64,000 bases of DNA from Plantibacter sp. Leaf314 (GCF_001423185.1 NZ_LMOB01000003.1:124001-188000), one strand, 5' to 3'. Positions 32,628 through 40,944 are shown, counted from the stretch's first letter. Translations and numbers: made by a program. The notes: a model not told the origin generated them from the sequence alone.

Positions 32628-34126
32628 GCTGCTGGGCCTTTCTCGAGGGCTGATGGTCTGGCGGTCGGTGCCGGTGTGGACGCCGCCTTCCACAGGTGGA
32701 GGCAGACATACGAGCGCCACGGGGCGAACGCCTCCGCCTCCGCCGTGAGGGTCCGGGCGTCGGAGGACAACCCGAGCCGGCCGGCCCCGGTGCGGACGGC
32801 GACGTCGCCGGGAAGGAACGCGTCGGGGTTCCCGAGCACCCGCATGCTGACGTAGTCGGCCGTCCAGGGGCCGATCCCCTTCATGGCGAGCAGGCGGGTC
32901 CGGAGCTCGTCGCGGTCGTCGCCGAACCCGATGGCCAGCTCCCCGGAGACGAGTGCCCGCGCCACACCGAGCAGACTGTCGATCCGCGCTCGGGGCCCGA
33001 CGAGTGCCGCCTCCCCGCCGTCCGCGATCTGCGTCGCCGTCGGGAAGAGGCGATGCAGTCCGTGCCGTTCGGGGACCATCGTGCTCACCGCGTCCGCGAG
33101 ACGGCGGAGCTGGGTGCGCGCTGCGGCCACGGTGATCTGCTGGCCGACCATCGCCCGGACCAGCATCTCCTCCGGGTCGACCGCCCCCGGGAGTCGGATG
33201 CCCGGTGTGGCCGCGACCGAGGGAGCGAGCCGAGGGTCGGCCGAGAGCACCGCGTGGGCGGACGTCGGGTCGGCGTCGAGGTCGAAGAGTCGGCGGACCC
33301 GGGCGACGAGCACCGGCAGGTCGGCGAGGTCCGTCACCTCGGCGGTGAGTCGGAGGTCGTCGCCGAGCTGCCGGACCTCGAACCACGCCGTGCCGCCGGG
33401 GAGTGCGAGGAGCCGCGAGTAGTGGTCGGGTCCGGCCAGCTCGACACCCGGGACGGCTCGTGGCGCGAGCCAGGCGAAGACCCCAGCGGCGTCGAAGGGT
33501 CGTCGGAACGGGAGCGAGAGGGTGATGGAGCCGGGGTCCGGTTCGCCGATCCTGCGGTGCTTCGCCCGGAGTTCCCCCGGGGTCAGCTCGAACACCTCGC
33601 GCATCGTGTCGTTGAACTGCCGGATGCTCGAGAACCCCGCGGCGAACGCGATGTCACCGAAGGGGAGGTCGGTTCCGGTGAGGAGCTGGCGCGCGCCCTG
33701 GGCGCGATGGGCCCTGGCGAGCGCGAGGGGTCCGGCGCCCAGCTCGGCGGTGAGGATGCGCGTCAGATGACGGGTCGAGTAGCCGAGGCGCGAGGCGAGT
33801 CCCGGAACGCCCTCGCGTTCCACGACCCCGTCGGCGATGAGCCGCATGCTGCGAGCGGCGACGTCGTTGCCGAGGTTCCAGGCCGGCGTCCCCGGCACCG
33901 CCTCGGGCAGGCATCGTTTGCAGGCGCGGAAGCCTGCCTCGTGCGCGGCGGCGCTCGTCGCGTAGAAGGTGACGTTCTCGGGCTTCGGGGTCCGCGCCGG
34001 GCAGGACGGACGGCAGTAGATCCCGGTGGAGCTGACGGCCGTGATGAACTGCCCGTCGAAGCGCTGGTCGCGAGCCTGGATCGCGCGGTAGCGTTCCGCG
34101 AAGTCCGTGCGCCGTGTGTCGTCCAT
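32624..34126 (-). CDS. Ada-type regulator fused to AlkA DNA-3-methyladenine glycosylase
   Basis: Three-part alkylation-response protein of 500 residues. The Ada zinc domain has the four Cys 38, 42, 69 and 72 ([21 protein letters not shown]); Cys 38 is the expected acceptor from methylphosphotriesters. An AraC helix-turn-helix follows at about 80-190 ([35 protein letters not shown]). Residues 200-490 form AlkA glycosylase with the helix-hairpin-helix [18 protein letters not shown] and the catalytic Asp in [16 protein letters not shown] lies six bases before the ATG, suggesting a leaderless message. Likely activates its own operon with ogt (inference). Confidence 0.94.
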   Translation of the reverse strand: MDDTRRTDFAERYRAIQARDQRFDGQFITAVSSTGIYCRPSCPARTPKPENVTFYATSAAAHEAGFRACKRCLPEAVPGTPAWNLGNDVAARSMRLIADGVVEREGVPGLASRLGYSTRHLTRILTAELGAGPLALARAHRAQGARQLLTGTDLPFGDIAFAAGFSSIRQFNDTMREVFELTPGELRAKHRRIGEPDPGSITLSLPFRRPFDAAGVFAWLAPRAVPGVELAGPDHYSRLLALPGGTAWFEVRQLGDDLRLTAEVTDLADLPVLVARVRRLFDLDADPTSAHAVLSADPRLAPSVAATPGIRLPGAVDPEEMLVRAMVGQQITVAAARTQLRRLADAVSTMVPERHGLHRLFPTATQIADGGEAALVGPRARIDSLLGVARALVSGELAIGFGDDRDELRTRLLAMKGIGPWTADYVSMRVLGNPDAFLPGDVAVRTGAGRLGLSSDARTLTAEAEAFAPWRSYVCLHLWKAASTPAPTARPSALEKGPAA

Positions 34127-34132
34127 GACCCG

Positions 34133-34138
34133 AGTCTG
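34133..34138 (-). promoter_or_regulatory. -10 element of leaderless Ada/AlkA-ogt transcript
   Basis: CAGACT on the minus strand, six bases before the ATG at 34126. Confidence 0.45.
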
Positions 34139-34212
34139 ACACGCACCACCGACCCGGACGAGCGGGAATCGGACACGGCAGTGGGGCGGCGCGGGCTCGC
34201 TCTCCGACCGTG

Positions 34213-34644
34213 TCAGGCGCCGCGGAGCTTGTCGCTCAGCGTCGCGAGCGCGGTCATCTCCTCGGGGCTGAGCGAGGTGGTCACGCGCTCGGCGATCGTC
34301 GCGCCGTGGGCGATGGCGACGGTGCGGTACACGTCGTAGCCGGCCTCCGTCATGCGCACGAGCGTGCCGCGTCCGTCGTCCGGGTCCGGGCATTTGCCGA
34401 CGAGGCCGCGGGCGACCAGCCGGTCGACGAGGCGGCTGATGCTCGGTTGCGACAACAGCACGCTGGAGTTGAGATCGCGCAGGCGGATGCGGTGGTCGGG
34501 CTCGCGCGACATCGTGTGGAGGACGTCGTACTCGTTCAGGGAGATGCCGTGGCTCGGGAAGTCGTGCGAGATGTGCCGCATGACCTCGACCTGGGCGCGG
34601 AAGAGCGATTCCCATGCGGCGATCGCGAGTCGCCTCTCATCCAT
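34213..34644 (-). CDS. MarR family regulator
   Basis: Winged-helix repressor of 143 residues. [35 protein letters not shown] (recognition helix) and [20 protein letters not shown] (wing) give a clear MarR profile; the C-terminal helices form the dimer interface. The ATG at 34644 has GGAGAC close upstream. No target gene is adjacent on the opposite strand, so it may act elsewhere or on itself. Confidence 0.9.
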   Translation of the reverse strand: MDERRLAIAAWESLFRAQVEVMRHISHDFPSHGISLNEYDVLHTMSREPDHRIRLRDLNSSVLLSQPSISRLVDRLVARGLVGKCPDPDDGRGTLVRMTEAGYDVYRTVAIAHGATIAERVTTSLSPEEMTALATLSDKLRGA

Positions 34645-34951
34645 GCTGTCTCCTGGTGCTGTCCGACGATCCACCACCTGAATCTATCCTGGACGGCGCA
34701 TGAGCAGCACTTCAGGACGGATGCTTGCGCATCGGGCGGACCCCGGACATGGCGAGAGCCGGTCGCAGAGGCTACGACCGGCTCTCTTTCCCTTGCACCA
34801 AGAGTGTCCTGCAATCACATTCCGTCAGCTGCCACAGCAAACATCTGACGTTCCAAAACCATATAACGGATCGGTAACGAGCGGTAGTTATCGAACTGTT
34901 ATTTTTACTGGGAATTCCCCGAGTGACGCTACCTGAGCGGAGCGTCCGGGC
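34645..34951. other. 307-bp gene-free gap with hairpin and AT-rich stretch
   Basis: Gap between the MarR start and the end of the Asp23-like operon, both on the minus strand. It holds a perfect 12-bp hairpin (34754-34786) and, from about 34796 to 34935, a stretch visibly richer in A and T than anything else in the window (for example CCATATAACGG, GTTATTTTTACTGGG). No convincing open frame or tRNA is seen. It may contain the MarR promoter or a small RNA gene. Confidence 0.5.
34754..34790 (+). terminator. Strong terminator-like hairpin in the MarR upstream gap
   Basis: Perfect 12-bp stem GAGAGCCGGTCG / CGACCGGCTCTC, 9-base loop, followed on the plus strand by TTTCCCTT. The T-rich side is to the right although both flanking genes run left; it may end the Asp23-like operon transcript, or terminate an unseen rightward transcript. 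Confidence 0.5.
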
Positions 34952-35320
34952 TCACTCCTGCGAGCCACTCGGCACGACGTCGACGACGCGCACCGTGATC
35001 GTCGGAGCGGCAGCGTCGTCGGGCGAGGGGAGCAGCTCAGCGATCGCGCGGTGCACCGCCTGCGCAACGGCGGGCGACGCGTGTTCCGCGGCGACGGCGA
35101 CGTTCGCGTGCACGGACACGGCGCCGCGGACCCGCTTGACGCTCACGCGCGCGCTCTGGTCCGGTGCGCCGAGGAGCGCTCCGACGCCCTCGCGCGCGGC
35201 ACGCACCAGCGTCGGTTCGGCCGCCGTGAGCCGGACGACCCCCGGCACCGCCTCGACCGCCGCGTCGAGGACCATCGCGAGCGTGTCGAGCTCGTCGCCC
35301 GTGTCCGTCAGGTCACTCAT
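34952..35320 (-). CDS. Short Asp23-like (alkaline shock/envelope stress) protein
   Basis: Protein of 122 residues resembling a shortened Asp23/Gls24 domain: AAVEAVPGVVRLTAAEPTLV, RVSVKRVRGAVSVHANVAVA and TITVRVVDVVP match the beginning, middle and end of that fold. It overlaps the longer Asp23-like gene by 8 bp and is the last gene of the sigma-factor operon. Probably an envelope-stress or membrane-associated scaffold protein, by family analogy. Confidence 0.65.
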   Translation of the reverse strand: MSDLTDTGDELDTLAMVLDAAVEAVPGVVRLTAAEPTLVRAAREGVGALLGAPDQSARVSVKRVRGAVSVHANVAVAAEHASPAVAQAVHRAIAELLPSPDDAAAPTITVRVVDVVPSGSQE

Positions 35321-35927
35321 CGTCCTCCACCTCTCCGTGCTGCTCGGCCTCGAAGTGCAGGTCGTCGACGACGACGTCGAGCCCCGCCACCACCAGGTCG
35401 GTGTGCTGCACGAGACTCGCGCGCACCTCCTCGCGGAACTGTGCCACAGCCTCGGCGACCGAACGGCCCCAGCCGATGCTGACCGTGACGTGCAGGGTGA
35501 TCGGCTCGCCGACCACCGTCACGTCGCCGTCGAGCACACACCGGCCGACGAGCACGCCGGGGGTGCGGTCGCCGGCACCGCGGACCAGGCCGCGGACCGT
35601 CCCCTCCGTGATGACGAGTGCCGCATCGTCGTCGACCGTCGCGAACGGGATGTCGCGGCCGGCCTTGGCCTCGCGGCCGATGTTCTCCATGATCCCGCGG
35701 ATCCAGTCCTGGTCGAGCGTCGTCACCGCTTCCTCGTCGGCCTCGAGCAGCGGCGCCGCGAGTGAGCGGACCCGCCGCAGCGAGCGGAGGATCCGCTGGC
35801 ACTCGGGGGAGTCGTCGATCGTGGGGTCCGCCGGCAGCATGTCCCGTTCGAGGTAGTCGGTGAGGGCGTCGATGCCATGTGCGCACCCGCCCGGCTCGAA
35901 CCCGTCGCTCTGCGTCCCGTCGGTCAT
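35313..35927 (-). CDS. Asp23/Gls24 family envelope stress protein with anti-sigma-like N-terminus
   Basis: 204 residues in two parts. Residues 1-75 contain CAHGIDALTDYLERD and DSPECQRILRSLRRVRSLA, a His/Cys arrangement like the zinc-binding N-termini of anti-sigma factors. Residues 95-195 are an Asp23 domain (LVITEGTVRGLVRGAGDRTP, LVGRCVLDG, LHVTVSIGWGRSVAEA, LDVVVDDLHF). The ATG at 35927 has GGAGGGG five bases upstream and overlaps the sigma factor stop by four bases. The N-terminal part may hold the ECF sigma factor inactive (inference). Confidence 0.78.
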   Translation of the reverse strand: MTDGTQSDGFEPGGCAHGIDALTDYLERDMLPADPTIDDSPECQRILRSLRRVRSLAAPLLEADEEAVTTLDQDWIRGIMENIGREAKAGRDIPFATVDDDAALVITEGTVRGLVRGAGDRTPGVLVGRCVLDGDVTVVGEPITLHVTVSIGWGRSVAEAVAQFREEVRASLVQHTDLVVAGLDVVVDDLHFEAEQHGEVEDDE

Positions 35928-36499
35928 CGCCACCCCTCCATCTCCGTCATCAGTTTCGCTCTCGCCCTGGCGAGGCTCCCTCGCACGCTCGCGACACTCT
36001 GCCCGAGCTGCTCGGCGATCTCCTCATAGGAGTACCCGCCGATCTCGCGGAGCACCCAGGCCTGGTGCTGTCCGTGCGGCAGTCTGTCGAGCGCGGCTGA
36101 CAGGGCTCCCAGCTGTGAGGACGCCTCGGCCTTCCGCTCCGGCCCGTCGCGTTCCGGCGCCTCGATGACGGCGTCGTCGGTCGAGTCGGTGTCCTTGCGC
36201 TGCCGCATGAGGTCGATCGCCCGCCGGCTGACGATGCGCATCAGCCAGCTCTTCACCATCGCCCCGTCCTCGAGCGTGTCGATGCGCTTCCAGGCCGAGA
36301 TGAGCGCCTCCTGGACGACGTCGTCGCCGTCAGCGGAGGAACGGGTGAGTCGGACGGCGTAGGCCTTCATCATCCGGCCGTATCGGGTGATGAGCACCTG
36401 GAAGGCGCGGGTGTCGCCGTCGACGCAGCGCTCGACGAGGGTGCGGTCCGTCGCCTGATCGAGCAGGCTCACGGGTGTCCGCGCAGGCTCAGCTCCCAC
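35924..36499 (-). CDS. ECF RNA polymerase sigma factor
   Basis: Group 4 sigma factor of about 191 residues. Region 2 is DTRAFQVLITRYGRMMKAYA to DDVVQEALISAWKRID; region 4 is LDRLPHGQHQAWVLREIGGY followed by SYEEIAEQLGQSVASVRGSL. GTG at 36499 is preferred, with AGAGAGG ten bases upstream; the open frame extends further without support. First gene of an operon with two Asp23-like proteins, a common actinobacterial envelope-stress arrangement. Confidence 0.9.
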   Translation of the reverse strand: MGAEPARTPVSLLDQATDRTLVERCVDGDTRAFQVLITRYGRMMKAYAVRLTRSSADGDDVVQEALISAWKRIDTLEDGAMVKSWLMRIVSRRAIDLMRQRKDTDSTDDAVIEAPERDGPERKAEASSQLGALSAALDRLPHGQHQAWVLREIGGYSYEEIAEQLGQSVASVRGSLARARAKLMTEMEGWR

Positions 36500-36556
36500 C
36501 GTGCAGCCACCTCTCTGATCCGACCCGCGACATCGTGCGACCGCTTTCCCCAGAAG

Positions 36557-36584
36557 GGAGCGTGACATCAGCGGGCCACGCTCC
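36557..36584. promoter_or_regulatory. Inverted repeat between the sigma factor and AI-2E genes
   Basis: GGAGCGTG-N12-CACGCTCC in the divergent promoter region. Candidate operator or transcript hairpin; which side it serves is unclear. Confidence 0.4.
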
Positions 36585-36607
36585 GTCTCACTACTGTAGG
36601 CACAGAG

Positions 36608-36628
36608 CGGCGGTCCGAGCGACCGCCG
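36608..36628 (+). other. Leader hairpin ahead of the upstream mini-ORF
   Basis: Perfect 8-bp stem CGGCGGTC / GACCGCCG with a 5-base loop, 17 bp before the start of the 18-codon leader ORF; could influence translation or termination of the leader. Confidence 0.4.
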
Positions 36629-36645
36629 TACGAAGGAGACGCAGG

Positions 36646-36702
36646 ATGTACCGATTCCGACCAGCTCCAACCCGTATCACCACCGAGGAGACCGCACGAT
36701 GA
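36646..36702 (+). CDS. 18-residue leader ORF coupled to the AI-2E family gene
   Basis: Short frame coding MYRFRPAPTRITTEETAR. AAGGAG lies nine bases before its ATG, and its TGA overlaps the ATG of the next gene (ATGA). Three of four Arg codons are CGA and both other boxes use A/T-ending codons, unlike the GC-ending choice of neighbours. The ribosome binding site of the transporter lies inside it. It looks like a translational leader rather than a working protein; the peptide itself may have no function. Confidence 0.45.
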   Translation: MYRFRPAPTRITTEETAR

Positions 36703-37973
36703 AGACCCCCAAGCTCCGGTTGCCGGGGTTCTCCTCCACCCCGGAGGAGCGCGAAGCCAGGCGCGCCAAGCACGAGCAGGCGAAGCAGGAACGGGCAGCG
36801 AAGGCGGCGGCGTCCTCGCCGCCCTCCGCCGCGGTGGTCGCGGCGCTGCAGCCCTCGGCACCGAGCGTCCGGATCAACGCGTTCCGCATCGGCCTCGTCG
36901 GCGGTATCGGCGTGCTCGTCGCGCTCGTGCTGGGCAGCATCGTCACCCAACTGAGCACCACGCTGATCTACGTGGGCGTCGCCCTGTTCATCGCCCTGGG
37001 TCTCGACCCCCTCGTGTCGTGGCTGGAACAGAAGCTGCCCCGCGGCCTCGCGATCGCGGTCGTCTTCCTCGCGGTGATCGGTGCCTTCGTCGGGATCATC
37101 TTCGCCATCGTCCCGCTGCTCGTGACGCAGATCACGAACTTCGTGAACGACTACCCGCGGATCTCGCAGCAGTTCCTGAACAGCGACTTCGTCGGCTGGG
37201 TTCAGAACACCGTGGGCAACACCCTCGACATCGACTCCGCGCTGAACGACGTCTTCGCGTTCTTCAAGGACCCGAACAACCTGCTGAACATCGGCGGCGG
37301 CATCGTCGCGGTCGGCGCCGGCGTCGCCTCGGGGATCACCGGCGCGATCATCGTCCTCATCCTGACGCTGTACTTCCTCGCGTCGCTTCGCTCGATGAAG
37401 GCCGTCACGTACCGCTTCCTCCCCGCCTACCGTCGCGAGGGCTTCGCGCAGGTGCTCGAGGAGATCACCCAGGCCGTCGGACGATACGTCGTCGGCCAGG
37501 TCGGCCTCGCGCTCGTCAACGGTGTGCTGAGCTTCATCTTCCTCAGCATCATCGGCGCCCCGTTCCCGCCGCTGCTCGCGCTCCTCGCCTTCATCGGATC
37601 GATGATCCCGCTCGTCGGAACGCTGAGCGCGTCGATCGTGAACAGCGCCCTGTGTCTCTTCGCCTCGCCGGTGACCGCCCTCTTCGCGATCGGGTACTAC
37701 CTGATCTACATGCAGATCGAGGCGTACGTCCTCAGCCCGCGCATCATGAACAAGGCCGTCGCCGTGCCCGGCGCCCTCGTCGTCATCGCGGCGTTCGGTG
37801 GCGGTGCGCTCGGCGGCATCCTCGGTGCGCTCGTCGCGATCCCGGTCGCCGCGTCGATCATCATCATCGTCCAGAAGGTCGTCTTCCCGAGCCAGGACGC
37901 CAAGGTCGTCCCGGAGCAGAAGCTCGGAGACGCCGAGACGGCGGCCGTCGGCACGAGTGCGGCGGCCAAGTGA
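36699..37973 (+). CDS. AI-2E family transporter (TqsA/PerM family membrane protein)
   Basis: Integral membrane protein of 424 residues. A charged N-terminal tail (EEREARRAKHEQAKQERAAK) of about 55 residues leads to about eight spans. Family marks are FIALGLDPLVSWLEQKLPRG, VGQVGLALVNGVLSFIFL, FIGSMIPLVGT and YLIYMQIEAYVLSPRIM. Relatives include TqsA, and Na+/H+ antiporters of the same fold; the substrate is unknown. Start overlaps the leader ORF; stop overlaps the next gene's ATG by one base (TGATG). Confidence 0.9.
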   Translation: MKTPKLRLPGFSSTPEEREARRAKHEQAKQERAAKAAASSPPSAAVVAALQPSAPSVRINAFRIGLVGGIGVLVALVLGSIVTQLSTTLIYVGVALFIALGLDPLVSWLEQKLPRGLAIAVVFLAVIGAFVGIIFAIVPLLVTQITNFVNDYPRISQQFLNSDFVGWVQNTVGNTLDIDSALNDVFAFFKDPNNLLNIGGGIVAVGAGVASGITGAIIVLILTLYFLASLRSMKAVTYRFLPAYRREGFAQVLEEITQAVGRYVVGQVGLALVNGVLSFIFLSIIGAPFPPLLALLAFIGSMIPLVGTLSASIVNSALCLFASPVTALFAIGYYLIYMQIEAYVLSPRIMNKAVAVPGALVVIAAFGGGALGGILGALVAIPVAASIIIIVQKVVFPSQDAKVVPEQKLGDAETAAVGTSAAAK

Positions 37974-38980
37974 TGGGGATCGCGACGTTCCCGGCCCTCG
38001 CCGCCGGCGCCCTGGTGCTCTCCGGCTCCGCCGGTCTCGTGGCCGAGTCGCTCCGGACGGCCGGAGACCTCGACCTGCCGACGATCTCCGTCACGCCGTA
38101 CCAGGCCATCGGCATCCCGATCGCGCTCGTCGGCGCGTTCTTCCTCGCGGTGGGGACGCAGCTCCAGTCCCGTGGCGTCGGCAAGGTCGAGGCCGCATCG
38201 TCGGCCTTCGGTCTGAAGCAGTTGCCGCAGTTGCTCGGTCGGCCGTCGTGGCTCATCGGCACGCTCCTGCTGGCGCTGGCGATCGTCTTCCAGCTCGTCG
38301 CCCTCGCGTTCGCGCCACTCATCGTGGTCCAGCCGCTCGGCGCGATCGCCCTCGTGATCACGGCCCTCCTGAACGCCAGGGTGACGAAGGTCCGCATCAC
38401 GAAGGAGCAGACCCGCGCGATGGTGCTCTGCGTCGCGGGTATCGGGCTCTTCGTGATCGTCGCAGCCCTGTACGCGATCGAGGAACCCATCCGCCAGCCG
38501 CAGCTGATCATCATCCTGATCATGCTCGCGGTCGTGACGCTCGCGCTCGCCGGCGCCTACGCGCTGTGGCGCCGCAAGCTGCACACGGTGTTCTACGTCG
38601 TCGCGGCCGGGGTGCTGTACGGCTTCGTCGTGACGCTCGCGAAGGTCGTCATCAACCGGGTCATCACGCAGAACTTCGAGGGCCTGACGGTCGTCGGCAT
38701 CGTCGCCCTGCTCGTCGCTGCCGGACTGGGCGGCTTCTTCGTCCAGAAGGCGCACCAGAGCGGTCAGCCCGACCTGGTGGTCGCCGGCTTGACCGTCGTC
38801 GATCCGCTCGTCGCCGTCGGTATCGGCATCGTGGTGCTGGGCGAGGCCTCGAGTGCCCCCTGGTACGCGCTCGTCCTGTTCGTCGTCGCCGGAGCGATCG
38901 CGGTGTTCGGTGTCTGGAAGCTCGCGATGCGTCCGGTGCCGGCTCCCGGAGAGACCCCGAAGCGCCCACGCGTGCAGTGA
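37973..38980 (+). CDS. DMT-superfamily (NIPA/EamA-like) membrane protein
   Basis: Membrane protein of 335 residues with nine to ten spans. The segment VGTQLQSRGVGKVEAASSAF, the loop TKVRITKEQTRAM and VVDPLVAVGIGIVVLGEA are typical of a DMT branch annotated as magnesium or metabolite transporter. It shares an operon with the AI-2E family gene (1-bp overlap). An in-frame GTG at 37970 is an alternative start. Ends in a large bidirectional terminator. Confidence 0.8.
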   Translation: MGIATFPALAAGALVLSGSAGLVAESLRTAGDLDLPTISVTPYQAIGIPIALVGAFFLAVGTQLQSRGVGKVEAASSAFGLKQLPQLLGRPSWLIGTLLLALAIVFQLVALAFAPLIVVQPLGAIALVITALLNARVTKVRITKEQTRAMVLCVAGIGLFVIVAALYAIEEPIRQPQLIIILIMLAVVTLALAGAYALWRRKLHTVFYVVAAGVLYGFVVTLAKVVINRVITQNFEGLTVVGIVALLVAAGLGGFFVQKAHQSGQPDLVVAGLTVVDPLVAVGIGIVVLGEASSAPWYALVLFVVAGAIAVFGVWKLAMRPVPAPGETPKRPRVQ

Positions 38981-38993
38981 CCGGTGGCATGAG

Positions 38994-39033
38994 AACGGGC
39001 CCGGCGGGTGGATGTCCACCCGCCGGGCCCGTT
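38994..39033. terminator. Bidirectional terminator with 19-bp perfect stem
   Basis: AACGGGCCCGGCGGGTGGA paired with its exact complement around a 2-nt loop, between the convergent DMT and winged-helix genes. Confidence 0.85.
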
Positions 39034-39056
39034 CGTGTGCGCTGCCCCGCTGCGGC

Positions 39057-39764
39057 TCAGAAGAGGTCGGGCGACGGCGTGCTGGCGTAGCGGATCGACA
39101 CGTCCGCGTGGCGGTCGAAGCGGTAGCCGACCCCGCGCACGGTGCGCACGATGTCCTCGTAGCGACCGAGCTTGGCGCGGAGACGACGCACGTGGACGTC
39201 GATGGTCCGCTCGTTGGGCACTTCCTCGTCGTCGCCGGCCCGCCACAGGGACGAGATGAGCTCGGCACGCTCGATGGTGCGACCCTCGCGGAGCACGAGG
39301 TACTGCAGGAGCTCGAACTCCTTGTAGGTGAGGGCCGCGGGCTCGTTGTCGAGGACGAGGCGCTTGCGGGAGATGTCGACGACGACGCCGGCGTGGGCGA
39401 CGTCCTGCTCCTCCTCGTCGACCTCGTCACGGTGGGCCGCGAGGGCCGACGGGTCCTGGAGGGCGAGGCGGACGACGTCGAGGTCGCGTCCGCCGGCACC
39501 GCGGGGTGCGAGGGCGACGGCGGCGTGCGTCTCGGCGTCAGGGGCGAACTGGGCGGTCAGGGCCTTGATGGCCTCGACGATCTCGCCGAGGCTCGTACCG
39601 GCTGCCTGCGCCTTGGCCTCGTCGAGTCCCACGTAGAGGACGAAGCCGCGGGCTTCCGGACCGGCCGGAACGGCGCGGACGTGCGGCGTCGCGGTACGAG
39701 GGGCGTCCTCGACGGCGGCGAGCTGGCGGGCGGGGCGGGTGGTGTGAACGGCTGCAAGAGACAT
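39057..39764 (-). CDS. Orphan winged-helix regulator with OmpR-type DNA-binding domain
   Basis: Regulator of 235 residues. The C-terminal half is an OmpR/PhoB winged helix (LTYKEFELLQYLVLREGRTI, TIDVHVRRLRAKLGRYEDIV, VRGVGYRFD). The N-terminal half is not a receiver: there is no phospho-acceptor pocket. Instead it holds RGFVLYVGLDEAKAQAAGTS and ALAPRGAGGRDLDVVRLAL, a compact alpha/beta unit of unknown role. No kinase gene is adjacent. The ATG at 39764 has GAGGAC upstream. Transcribed from a consensus promoter some 340 bp away. Confidence 0.85.
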   Translation of the reverse strand: MSLAAVHTTRPARQLAAVEDAPRTATPHVRAVPAGPEARGFVLYVGLDEAKAQAAGTSLGEIVEAIKALTAQFAPDAETHAAVALAPRGAGGRDLDVVRLALQDPSALAAHRDEVDEEEQDVAHAGVVVDISRKRLVLDNEPAALTYKEFELLQYLVLREGRTIERAELISSLWRAGDDEEVPNERTIDVHVRRLRAKLGRYEDIVRTVRGVGYRFDRHADVSIRYASTPSPDLF

Positions 39765-40104
39765 GAGCGGGAAGTCCTCGGGGTGATGATGCTGCGGCGG
39801 ATCGTGCGCGGTGCGCTCGGGCTGATCCCGCCTGCCGGTGGGCAGTGGCGGTCCCGCGATCCGGGAAGGTGGCGCGTCGGCCGGGTGCGGACGGGGTGCG
39901 TCCGGGAGTCGGCTCACCGGGTGGGGGAGCGACGGACTCTGTCGTGCTGGAGCAGTGGAGCGGATCCGACGGGATCGCTACCGATGCTGGAGGTGTCGGA
40001 TCAGCGACACATTCGGCAGCACATGACCGCACGGCCGGGCATCATCATGCCGGCGTCCCCAGGGGCCTCGAAGGAGGTCAGGGTGGGCGCGTTGGTCGTC
40101 ATAG
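39765..40104 (-). other. Long untranslated leader of the winged-helix gene
   Basis: About 340 bases between the predicted transcription start and the regulator's ATG, with no supported protein gene. It includes a 15-codon minus-strand frame at 40001-40048 coding MMMPGRAVMCCRMCR. The coding frame of the regulator stays open upstream to a GTG at 39917, but that part lacks a ribosome binding site and looks non-coding. Confidence 0.45.
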
Positions 40105-40110
40105 TCCGCA

Positions 40111-40140
40111 ATACAACAGGAACGGCCCGGATCCTGTCAA
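40111..40140 (-). promoter_or_regulatory. Consensus sigma-70 promoter of the winged-helix gene
   Basis: On the minus strand TTGACA (40140-40135), an 18-bp spacer, and TTGTAT (40116-40111). One of the best matches to the housekeeping consensus in the window. The rest of the gap up to the upp terminator (40141-40200) shows nothing else. Confidence 0.6.
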
Positions 40141-40200
40141 GTATCTGCGCCAGATGACGGTTTGTTGCGTGGGGGTGTTGCGGGCGCCCGTGGAACGGTT

Positions 40201-40240
40201 CGAGGCGGACCGCCGCCCGTCAGGGCGCCGATCCGCCTCG
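40201..40240 (-). terminator. Terminator after upp
   Basis: Stem CGAGGCGGA / TCCGCCTCG with an inner partial stem, 21 bp beyond the upp stop. Confidence 0.65.
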
Positions 40241-40260
40241 GGTGAGCGGGAGGTCGCGGC

Positions 40261-40893
40261 TCAGACGACGCCGTAGAGGCGGTCGCCGGCGTCGCCGAGG
40301 CCCGGCACGATGTAGCCGTTCTCGTCGAGGCGCTCGTCGAGGGCGCCGAGGACGATGGTGACGTCCTTGCCCGCGGTCTCGGCCTCGAGGCGCTCGAGGC
40401 CTTCGGGGGCGGCGAGCAGGCAGATCGCGGTGACGTGCACCGCTCCGCGCTGGAAGAGGAAGTCGATCGCGGCGGCGAGCGAGCCGCCGGTCGCGAGCAT
40501 CGGGTCGAGGACGAAGCACTGGCGGTCGGAGAGGTCGTCCGGGAGTCGCTCGGCGTACGTGGTGGGCTCGAGCGTCTCCTCGTTGCGCACCATGCCGAGG
40601 AACCCGACCTCGGCCGTGGGGAGCAGCTTCACCATGCCCTCAAGCATGCCGAGTCCGGCGCGCAGGATCGGGACGACGAGTGGACGCGGCTCGCTGATCT
40701 TGACGCCGACGGTCTCGGTGACCGGGGTCTGGATCGTGATCTCCTCGACGGTGACGCCACGGGTCGCCTCGTAGGCGAGCAGGGTGACGAGTTCCTCGGT
40801 GAGGGCCCGGAACACGGGCGACGGTGTCGTCTTGTCGCGGAGCACCGTGAGCTTGTGGGTGATGAGAGGGTGGTCGGCTACGTGCACTCGCAT
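40261..40893 (-). CDS. upp: Uracil phosphoribosyltransferase
   Basis: Pyrimidine salvage enzyme making UMP from uracil and PRPP. 210 residues, full length. [40 protein letters not shown], the PRPP loop [16 protein letters not shown] and the uracil-binding end [15 protein letters not shown] are all present. TAGATT lies six bases before the ATG and there is no ribosome binding site, so the message appears leaderless. Divergent from tadA. Confidence 0.97.
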   Translation of the reverse strand: MRVHVADHPLITHKLTVLRDKTTPSPVFRALTEELVTLLAYEATRGVTVEEITIQTPVTETVGVKISEPRPLVVPILRAGLGMLEGMVKLLPTAEVGFLGMVRNEETLEPTTYAERLPDDLSDRQCFVLDPMLATGGSLAAAIDFLFQRGAVHVTAICLLAAPEGLERLEAETAGKDVTIVLGALDERLDENGYIVPGLGDAGDRLYGVV

Positions 40894-40899
40894 ACGATC

Positions 40900-40905
40900 A
40901 ATCTA
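40900..40905 (-). promoter_or_regulatory. -10 element of leaderless upp transcript
   Basis: TAGATT on the minus strand, six bases before the upp ATG. Confidence 0.55.
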
Positions 40906-40944
40906 GTCGCTCGCGTGGTGACGAGGATTTCGGGGAGATGACGG

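Noticed and set aside
34700..34936. Plus-strand 78-codon frame in the MarR upstream gap
   Set aside because: It runs through the terminator hairpin and the AT-rich stretch, has no ribosome binding site, and has no protein-like composition.
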